Source of the DNA: Streptomyces sp. ISL-100
Lineage (GTDB): Bacteria; Actinomycetota; Actinomycetes; Streptomycetales; Streptomycetaceae
Direction of reading: 5' to 3'
NCBI RefSeq assembly: GCF_018614615.1
Contig: NZ_JAGGOK010000071.1
Span: 1 to 64,000, forward strand
Length of the DNA stretch: 64,000 bases
The translations under genes were made by a program, and so were the position numbers. Below the pieces are notes generated by a model that was not told the DNA's origin, did not search any database, and was given only the letters and a program-made list of their open reading frames with translations. Shown in pieces: positions 58,801 to 64,000 of this stretch. Position 1 is the stretch's first letter; the number at the start of each line of letters is the position of its first letter.

Positions 58801-59084
58801 CGGCGCGAGCGCTGTACGCACAGGGCTGCACGCTGGAATTCATGGGCCGCACCGAGGCCGCACGCCGGGCGTACGAGCACGCGCACGAGCGATGGCAACG
58901 GCTGGTCTCGTCCCTCGTCCCCGTGGACTGGCGCGAGGCAGCGGCGCCGCGGGAGCGGATCGCACGCCTGGCGGAGGGGGAGCGCGGCACGGAGGTCCGG
59001 GCCGACGATCCACGGCTGCCGGAGGCGGACCGGCGACGGCTGGCGCCCCCCTGGCGGCCGTTCACCGGGGTGAGAGCCGGTTGA
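55806..59084 (+). CDS. SAV_2336-type vWA-like protein with TPR C-terminus
   Basis: 1,092 residues. N-terminal 115 residues low complexity; a vWA-like domain about 185-300 starts RVDIQLLMDTGPAMAVWERM, a degenerate MIDAS (DTGPA for DxSxS), and includes LTLVVSDCVGPLW. Middle helical region 390-490 (LHLAAAPLTLPVMQLVQRAM-type) and a long TPR-like C-terminus about 570-1060. It follows MoxR by 7 nt, completing the VMAP-MoxR-vWA trio. TTA codon at residue 938. The vWA assignment is inference from the strand-D-x-loop pattern. Confidence 0.8.
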   Translation: MDLGELVGRLRSGGLDPTAEEVADAVWLAQWLPSGRTPTGASGDPRERGGATAPGQETGRDADRDADRGGRAVRPPAGDADSDAPDTDVPGPHGTAPISLYAPGGRRNRGAGGSANSAGAAFPVRAPAAAALPGLLGLQRALRPLRHYTATAVRPAADGRLDEDATAERSAMSGVITPVLRPSERPRVDIQLLMDTGPAMAVWERMVEELRQACQQSGVFRDVQVHQLYDAGDGEAPLIGTTTGPGGHTRMRPADQFHDPTGRRLTLVVSDCVGPLWQQGRAQRLIHQWPRSSPLAVVQPLPPRLWARTALPAEPGLLVRSAASGGRTAFLPDEEPWEPVEATARPVPVLPPTPEAFASWARLLSDHGGSTVRGWAAWSDNAPAHELPDHIASAPPPPLPPDRGAGELLRAFRANASPGGVRLAVHLAAAPLTLPVMQLVQRAMLPDTGPMELAEVLLGGLLRQLPGPDSRSPCYVYADGVQELLLNSLGQDAAALVLKHCSSYVERHFGRGARNFSALAAARLSERGAAAPGLQWQQGRGGEAGEAEADDGAGTGTEAGGEPELFAEIPARVLRFYQPDLITPEPLAEAERLLGQWHSQGDPSLLRRARERAEAALSGGDGPDSGGVPESETGVVRSGVVLGRVLLAEAGAPAVRGTERGRELLLRAARTLTEARDRAPEGSHGRADASLELAAAHHALWRETRDAQHLAAGLDALTGDASAWPPASRRVLHLRRGRLLLARHQAEEAVRELRTGCDLLDTEDVPDSIRCTALLDLADALRAAGAPHADTAETLARAEQSVGEEPALRLRCLTAQARLHDAADDRTAADRAYEAAAQAAPPDSAKRCELLTEWGESLLRRAAAEDGPAGEDAVGRAESVLREALAGMPARSPSRSRLHLLLGSALSLRFQRVGFLPDLYEGRHLLEEAAKRLTDGALRAEAWLTLGRVRFELVRQSAATLYSDALQAFESAQTDADSAHGDGGQRDGTQAAGPGSQAAARALYAQGCTLEFMGRTEAARRAYEHAHERWQRLVSSLVPVDWREAAAPRERIARLAEGERGTEVRADDPRLPEADRRRLAPPWRPFTGVRAG

Positions 59085-59184
59085 CCGGAGTGAAGTCGAA
59101 CATGTTTCTGTTTCACCGGTGTCGGGAAGAACTGGGCAGCCGCTGCGGCCGTGCGGGACGGGTGCCGGCAGGGAGGAGTCGAGC

Positions 59185-59388
59185 GTGTCGCACAGGAACA
59201 CCGTGGTTGCCGGCCCTGGGCAGGACGCCGGACGATCTCCGGCCGTGCCCGATCTCACCGACCTCGACCTGCGGACTTTACGCACCATGGACGATCCGGG
59301 ACTTACCGAGGCGGTCGGCCATGTGCTGGAGCGGTCCCGGGAACTCGCCGAAGCGTGGTGGTCGGACGGCGAACCGACTCCGCGCTGA
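59185..59388 (+). CDS. Small peptide resembling FxSxx-COOH RiPP precursors, without the C-terminal motif
   Basis: 67 residues. The middle VPDLTDLDLRTLRTMDDPGL and following TEAVGHVLERSRELAE match the leader of FxSxx-COOH cyclophane precursors, but the tail is EAWWSDGEPTPR and lacks F-x-S-x-x at the end. The aromatic stretch W-W-S-D may be an alternative core. GTG has GGGAGGAG 6 nt upstream. A TTA codon lies in DLRTLRTM. It precedes a HExxH gene in the usual order of such clusters, but no radical SAM gene is present nearby. It could be a divergent or eroded precursor. Confidence 0.68.
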   Translation: MSHRNTVVAGPGQDAGRSPAVPDLTDLDLRTLRTMDDPGLTEAVGHVLERSRELAEAWWSDGEPTPR

Positions 59389-59434
59389 ACAGCGGCGCTT
59401 TCCGGTCAGATGGATGGCCGGGCCAACCGGTCGC

Positions 59435-59469
59435 GCCGCCCCTGTGGCGAAGCCCGTCACAGGGGCGGC
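59435..59469 (+). promoter_or_regulatory. Hairpin covering the ribosome-binding site of the HExxH gene
   Basis: A perfect 12-bp stem GCCGCCCCTGTG (59435-59446) with CACAGGGGCGGC (59458-59469) ends at the base before the HExxH ATG and includes its only Shine-Dalgarno-like sequence, AGGGGCGG. It should hold down HExxH translation or terminate part of the transcription after the peptide gene. Effect inferred. Confidence 0.75.
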
Positions 59470-60753
59470 ATGACCGCGGCTCCCCTGTCGGCAGCCCTGT
59501 TCGCCCGACTCGCCCGCACCCGGCCCGACGCCGCGTGCACCACCGCGTTACGGGCCGGGCTGCATGCCCGCAGGCTTCTGCTGCTGAAGTCCCTGCTGGC
59601 CCGCCTCGACCGGCAGCGCGCCACCGCGGCGCCGGCGGCGCGTGAACGCTTCGGCCGGCACTGGCAGTTGCTGGAGCACGCGGAACGACGCGACCCCGCC
59701 CTGGTCCGGGACGTACTCGACTACCCGATGACCGGCGCCTGGCTGGCCGGAGCCCTCGCCTCGCCCGAAGGCCCCGCCCTCGACCGGCACCTCGCGCACT
59801 TCGGCTCCATCGCCGCCACCGCCGCCGTGCGCGCGGGCTGCGACCTGCGCCTGGTCCTCGACGCACCCGCCGGGCTGCTTTCCCTGCCGGGTCTCGGCGC
59901 TCTGCGCTGCCCGGCCCACCGGGCCGAACTTCACGCCCGCGGCCGGAGCGTACGCATCACCGGCGGCGGCCGTACCGGCGCCCTCCTGCTGCGGCGGACC
60001 GGCAGCCGGCACCGGCCCGCGGGCGTTGGGCCCGGCTGGTCGCGGCTGCGCGTCCTGCCCGGCGGCGCCGCCGTCCTCGACGACCTCGACCCCTACCGGG
60101 TCCCGCCCGGCGGGATCGGCGCCGACGCCATGCCCGCGGCGGAACGGACCGCCGTCGCCGGGGAGCCCTGGGTGCGCCTGTGGCGGCAGGCCTTCGCGCT
60201 GATCGGGGCGACCGACCCCGGGCGGGCCGCCGAGATACGGGCCCTGCAACGGGTCGTCGTGCCCCTGGCCGTGACCACCGCGGCGTACGACGGGAGCCGC
60301 CCCATGAGCGCCACCCTGCGGGCGGCGCCCGGCAGCGTACTGACCTCGCTGCCGGCCGGACCGCACGAACTGGCCGAGGTGCTGGTCCACGAGACCCACC
60401 ACACCAAACTGGCCGCGCTCCACGAGCGCGTACCGCTGTACCGGCCGGACGGCGAGGGTCTGCACCGGGTCGGCTGGCGGCCCGACCCGCGGCCGGTCGC
60501 GGGCGTGTTCCAGGGCGCGTACGCCCACCTGGCGCTCACCGACCTGTGGCGGCGGGCCGCGACCGGCGGCGGGGCACCGGTGGCCTGGCGGCGGCGCGCG
60601 GGGGAGCAGTTCGATCAGCATCGCGAACAGGTCGCGGAAGCCTTGTCCGTACTTCAGGAATCAGATGAACTGACCATTGAGGGGCGACAGTTCACCGGGG
60701 GGATGAGGGAGCACCACGCGAGCCTCGGCGCGACGCAACCGGCCTTTGGGTAA
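59470..60753 (+). CDS. HExxH-type putative peptide beta-hydroxylase (RiPP tailoring)
   Basis: 427-residue protein of the aKG-HExxH family. Metal motif LVHETHHTKLAALHERVP with HETHH at 307-311; downstream conserved PVAGVFQGAYAHLALTDLWR. N-terminal RLARTRPDAACTTALRAG and HWQLLEHAERRDPALVRDVL match stand-alone family members. Such enzymes are proposed to hydroxylate beta-carbons in precursor peptides and are often fused or adjacent to FxsB radical SAM enzymes; that partner is absent. TTA codon at residue 27 and an RBS-covering hairpin point to tight control. Confidence 0.85.
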   Translation: MTAAPLSAALFARLARTRPDAACTTALRAGLHARRLLLLKSLLARLDRQRATAAPAARERFGRHWQLLEHAERRDPALVRDVLDYPMTGAWLAGALASPEGPALDRHLAHFGSIAATAAVRAGCDLRLVLDAPAGLLSLPGLGALRCPAHRAELHARGRSVRITGGGRTGALLLRRTGSRHRPAGVGPGWSRLRVLPGGAAVLDDLDPYRVPPGGIGADAMPAAERTAVAGEPWVRLWRQAFALIGATDPGRAAEIRALQRVVVPLAVTTAAYDGSRPMSATLRAAPGSVLTSLPAGPHELAEVLVHETHHTKLAALHERVPLYRPDGEGLHRVGWRPDPRPVAGVFQGAYAHLALTDLWRRAATGGGAPVAWRRRAGEQFDQHREQVAEALSVLQESDELTIEGRQFTGGMREHHASLGATQPAFG

Positions 60754-60823
60754 CACTGTGTCAATCAGCCGTGACGTTCGGTCGGCGGGCGCGGGACTGG
60801 GCGCGAGACAGGGAGACGTACAG

Positions 60824-63800
60824 ATGGTGGATCAGCGGCGGTCGGGCGGGTCCGGTGCGGCGGACCGCGGCGGCCAGAACGGGCCCGAGCATTTCCTCGT
60901 GGTCTTCCCCGGCTATCACCGGCCGTGGGCCAACTGGATCGCGCAACGCCTGGAGGCGCACGGCCACCGCGTCACCCTCCAGCGCTGGGACCCGCCCCGC
61001 GAAGTCCCGCTGGAAGAAGCGCTCGGCGACCTTCTGCTGTCCACCGGGCGGGTTCTGCTCGTCCTCAACGACTGGTTCTTCGAACTGGGACCCCGGGCCC
61101 CCGGTGAGTGGAACGACGTCCTGCGGGGGTACGTCGCCGACAAGGCGGAGCGGTTCGCAGCGGTCAACCTCACCAACCGCCAGCTGCCCCCCGCCACCGC
61201 CGTCCTCGAACCCGTCAGCCTGTGGGGCACGGGCGAGGAGGAGGCCGAGGAACGGCTCCTCGGCAGACTGGGCATCGAATTCCGGCGCGCCACCGGCCGC
61301 CGCTCCCCGGCGGGAGGCTCCCGCTTCCCGAACACACCCCCCGAGATCTGGGGAGAAGTCCCACGCCGCAACGGCCGGTTCACCGGCCGCGACGATCTGC
61401 TCACCGAACTCCAGTCACGCCTGACGGAAGCCGAGCGCGGCAATTCGGCCTGCACTCTCCTCGGCATGTCAGGCATCGGCAAGACCCAGATCGCCGCCGA
61501 GTACGCCCACCGCTTCAGCACCGAGTACGACGTCATCTGGTGGGTCAACTCCGACGACCGCAACATCCAGCGCGACCGCTTCGGCGAGCTCGCCGCCGAA
61601 CTGGACCTGCGCAGCGGCAGCGAACCGGGTGAGCGCATCCGCGCCGTGCGTGACGCACTGCGGCGCGGTGACCCGTACAGCCGCTGGCTCATCATCTTCG
61701 ACGGCTGGGACGACACCGACGGCGCGAACGTCCTGCTGCCGCACGGCCCCGGACACACCATCGTCACCTCCCGCAACCGGGGCTGGGGCGACCACACCGA
61801 CGTACTCGAAGTGCCCAGCTTCGACCGCGCCGAGTCCACCGGCTACCTGATGCGGCGCGCCCCGCACATCACGTCGGCCCAGGCCGACGAGGTCGCGGCC
61901 GAGTTCAGCGACGTACCCCTGCCACTCGTCCAGGCCGCGTCCTGGCTCGGTGAGTCCCGGATGGAGGTGCCCGAGTACCTGCGCATGGTCCGCGAGGGCA
62001 GGCTGTCCGCGGTTGACGAACCCGTGGGGGACGGCTTCCCGCACTCCTCCCTCACCTCGTGGTCGATCCTCATCAACCGGCTCCGCCGCACCCAGCCGCA
62101 GGCCGTCGAAGTACTCAGCCTGTGCGCCTCCTTCGCGCCCGGCCGCATCCCGCTCGGTCTGGCCCGCGCCTACCCTCAGGCCGACCTGCCCGAGGACCTG
62201 CGGTGGATGAGCACCGACCTGCCGGCCTGGACCCGGGCCCTGGACACACTCGTCAACTACTCGGTACTCACCCGGGAGAGCCGGGGCCCCGTCAACACCG
62301 AGATGGGGCCGCACCAGGAGTCCGTGCACATGCACCGGCTCGTCCACGACATCGTGTCCCGGCTCACCAACGACGAACACCGCGAGGCCCACCGCAAGGC
62401 CGTACGGACCCTGCTCGCCGAGGCCGACCCCGGCAACCCGCTCGACAGCAGGCAGTGGCCGCAGTACGCCGAGCTGCTGCCCCACCTGGAGCCGTCCGGC
62501 GCGCTCAGCAGCCGCAACAGCCGGGTCCAGGCGGCCGTACTGAACTGCCTGCGCTACTGCGTGCGCAGCGGCGAGTCCACGGCCGGCACCCGGCTCGCCG
62601 AAAAGATCCGGACCCACTGGACGACATTCATGGACCCGCTGGCCCAGCACATGCTGGATCTCACCGCCCAGCAGAGCAACCTGCTGCTCGCCTCCGGCAG
62701 CAACCGTGAGGCGTACGAACTGGGGCGCGCCCTGCGGGACCGGCTGCTGGTCGCGCAGCCGCGCGACGAGCTCGGCGAACTCAGTGTCAACAGCGGCCTC
62801 GCCGGCAGCCTGCGCCGCCTCGGCCGGTACGACGAAGCGCTGGAGCTTCAGCGGCAGGTGCTGGCGGACGCGGAACGACTGCTCGGTGAGAACGAACTCA
62901 CATCCCTCAGCGCCCGGCACAACCTCGGCGTCGGACTGCGGTTGCTCGGGCGCTACCGGGAAGGGTACGAACTCGACCTGGAGACCTTCAGCCGCCGCGA
63001 GAACGTGCTGCGCGCCCGCCACATCACCACCCTCAACTCCGGCAACGCGATCGCCCACGGCCTGCGGCTGCTGGGCCAGTACCGCGACGCCGTTGCCCGC
63101 CAGGAGCCGGTCGTACGGCTCCATGTCCAGATCCTCGGCCCGCAGCACCCACAGACCCTGTCGGCGCGCAAGCAACTGGCGCTCGCCAGGCGCCGCGAGG
63201 GCGGCTTCCCGCAGGACGTCGGCATGCTGATGGACAGCCTGATGGAACAGATGGAGCAGGTGCAGGGCCGTACCCACTACACGACCCTGTCGTTCATCAC
63301 CGACTACGGGAACTTCCAGCGCGAACACGGCGACCTGGAGAAGGCCAAGGACCTGATCGCCGAGGCCGAGGCGGGCTACCGGGCGCTGCTCGGCCCCGCG
63401 CACCCCGTCGCCACCGGCATGCTCGCCAACACCGGTCTGGTGATGCAGGCGGCAGGCGACCGGAGCGAGGCCATGTCCATGTTCGAATCCGCGCTCGCCG
63501 GCCTGACCGCCACCCTCGGGCCCGACCACCCGTGGGTCCTGGGCTGCGCCCTCAACGCGGCCGGCGGGCGCAACTTCAACGGCCGGGTCGGGGACGCGGC
63601 GGAGCTGAGCCGGGACACGCTGCGCAGGTCCCGCCAGGTCCTCGGCGACGACCACCCGCTCACCCTGTCCTGCCAGACCGCGCTGGCCGCCGACCTGCGG
63701 GCCCTGCGGGAACGGGAGGAGGCCGACAAGGTCGAGGCGGACGCGCTGCTCACGCTCACCCGCACCCTCGGCGCCCAGCACCCGCACACGCTCTCCGCGC

Positions 63801-63847
63801 GCCAGCGCAACCGCCCGTACTGGGACTTCGAGGCGTACCTCGGCTGA
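60824..63847 (+). CDS. FxSxx-COOH system TIR/NB-ARC/TPR protein (FxsT-like)
   Basis: 1,007 residues. TIR-like domain about 20-165 (EHFLVVFPGYHRPWANWIAQ, STGRVLLVLNDWFFELG), NB-ARC ATPase about 185-480 (P-loop GMSGIGKTQ near residue 214, Walker B WLIIFDGWDD), then TPR repeats about 620-1000 (RLGRYDEALELQRQVLADAE, RLLGRYREGYELDLETF). This is the STAND-type arrangement known for FxSxx-COOH clusters, combining FxsC and FxsT functions. ATG 60824 has GGGAGA 7 nt upstream; a GTG at 60758 is alternative. Last gene of the operon, followed by a terminator. Confidence 0.88.
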   Translation: MVDQRRSGGSGAADRGGQNGPEHFLVVFPGYHRPWANWIAQRLEAHGHRVTLQRWDPPREVPLEEALGDLLLSTGRVLLVLNDWFFELGPRAPGEWNDVLRGYVADKAERFAAVNLTNRQLPPATAVLEPVSLWGTGEEEAEERLLGRLGIEFRRATGRRSPAGGSRFPNTPPEIWGEVPRRNGRFTGRDDLLTELQSRLTEAERGNSACTLLGMSGIGKTQIAAEYAHRFSTEYDVIWWVNSDDRNIQRDRFGELAAELDLRSGSEPGERIRAVRDALRRGDPYSRWLIIFDGWDDTDGANVLLPHGPGHTIVTSRNRGWGDHTDVLEVPSFDRAESTGYLMRRAPHITSAQADEVAAEFSDVPLPLVQAASWLGESRMEVPEYLRMVREGRLSAVDEPVGDGFPHSSLTSWSILINRLRRTQPQAVEVLSLCASFAPGRIPLGLARAYPQADLPEDLRWMSTDLPAWTRALDTLVNYSVLTRESRGPVNTEMGPHQESVHMHRLVHDIVSRLTNDEHREAHRKAVRTLLAEADPGNPLDSRQWPQYAELLPHLEPSGALSSRNSRVQAAVLNCLRYCVRSGESTAGTRLAEKIRTHWTTFMDPLAQHMLDLTAQQSNLLLASGSNREAYELGRALRDRLLVAQPRDELGELSVNSGLAGSLRRLGRYDEALELQRQVLADAERLLGENELTSLSARHNLGVGLRLLGRYREGYELDLETFSRRENVLRARHITTLNSGNAIAHGLRLLGQYRDAVARQEPVVRLHVQILGPQHPQTLSARKQLALARRREGGFPQDVGMLMDSLMEQMEQVQGRTHYTTLSFITDYGNFQREHGDLEKAKDLIAEAEAGYRALLGPAHPVATGMLANTGLVMQAAGDRSEAMSMFESALAGLTATLGPDHPWVLGCALNAAGGRNFNGRVGDAAELSRDTLRRSRQVLGDDHPLTLSCQTALAADLRALREREEADKVEADALLTLTRTLGAQHPHTLSARQRNRPYWDFEAYLG

Positions 63848-63854
63848 TTTGCCC

Positions 63855-63916
63855 GTACGCACCCAAAGGGCCCGGCGCCGCAAGATCGCTGCGGTGCCGG
63901 GCCCTTTGGGGCGTAC
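63855..63916. terminator. Bidirectional terminator between FxsT-like gene and sucA
   Basis: Arms GTACGC...CCAAAGGGCCCGGC and complement GCCGGGCCCTTTGG...CGTAC form a long, slightly bulged stem between converging genes. Confidence 0.9.
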
Positions 63917-63939
63917 AGGCGCTGATCAGGTCAGGCCGG

Positions 63940-64000
63940 TCAGGCCTCGAAGACCTCGTTCAGCAGCTGCTGCTGCTCCGCCTGGTGGCGCTTGGCCGAG
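63940..64000 (-). CDS. sucA: 2-oxoglutarate dehydrogenase/decarboxylase (SucA/Kgd) C-terminus, partial
   Basis: Only 19 C-terminal codons: SAKRHQAEQQQLLNEVFEA then stop. The S-K/A-xH-x-EQQ-x-L pattern is the conserved end of actinobacterial multifunctional 2-oxoglutarate dehydrogenase E1 (Kgd), and the gene is in the place expected for sucA near dasR. The rest lies beyond the right edge of the window. Identification from such a short piece is tentative. Confidence 0.65.
   Translation of the reverse strand, partial: SAKRHQAEQQQLLNEVFEA

Noticed and set aside
59375..59440. FRSDG in another frame just after the small peptide gene, as a hidden FxSxx end
   Set aside because: It is followed by more codons (WPGQP), not a stop, and the frame has no leader; the FxSxx motif must be C-terminal.
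1..64000. tRNA, rRNA, prophage or polyketide/NRPS genes
   Set aside because: I recognised no tRNA or rRNA sequence and no phage structural or modular synthase genes. A tRNAscan run would be needed to exclude a tRNA formally.

Overview
This window is Streptomyces chromosome. It has very high GC, GTG and TTG starts, a WhiB-family protein, an anti-sigma/SigH pair, nickel superoxide dismutase with its maturation protease, and a DasR/DasABC aminosugar locus. The order of conserved genes (dasR-dasABC-nagB, wblE, ushX-sigH, encapsulin-polyprenyl synthase, sodN-sodX, amino-acid ABC transporter, malic enzyme, sucA) matches the dasR-to-sucA stretch of S. coelicolor as I remember it. That synteny is from memory, not from a search.

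Layout. 1-6.8 kb: aminosugar uptake and catabolism. DasR (left edge, partial) is divergent from dasABC and a GH3 hydrolase, with nagB convergent; DasR operator-like sites lie upstream of dasA and nagB, and one more lies at 7.2 kb. 6.9-12.8 kb: a TetR remnant, a PdtaS-type histidine kinase, wblE, a diacylglycerol-kinase-like protein and the ushX-sigH stress sigma operon. 12.8-14.7 kb: a TnpB element sits between the decayed 5' ends of two divergent genes. 14.6-19.2 kb: a PLP enzyme carrying an in-frame repeat insertion, an amidase, then a Family 2B encapsulin shell gene followed by a polyprenyl diphosphate synthase. 19.3-28.3 kb: small accessory transcription units (GNAT, two TetR regulators, RibD-like reductase, snapalysin with its LysR activator, EamA transporter, secreted HNH nuclease).

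28.7-37.9 kb is an accessory block: a secreted delta-60/RTX-like protein, a frameshifted ATP-grasp gene, a graspetide cluster (precursor, ATP-grasp ligase with a frameshift, PIMT-type methyltransferase), and the ATP-binding and HTH-TPR regulators that often accompany such clusters. 38.1-51.9 kb is mostly conserved: sodN/sodX, a polar amino-acid ABC transporter, malic enzyme, a quinone-oxidoreductase-like protein, a secreted GH5 enzyme, an HTH/Clp-N pair and PadR/DUF4097.

52.1-63.8 kb is the most unusual part, an apparently co-oriented operon: Trypco1, trypsin-VMAP, a coupled 52-residue ORF, MoxR AAA ATPase, a vWA-like/TPR protein, a small peptide resembling FxSxx-COOH precursors, a HExxH protein, and a TIR/NB-ARC/TPR protein. 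It joins a protease-linked ternary conflict-type system to a peptide-modification module that has no radical SAM enzyme in the window. Five of its genes contain TTA codons, so bldA control is likely. The window closes with the C-terminus of sucA.
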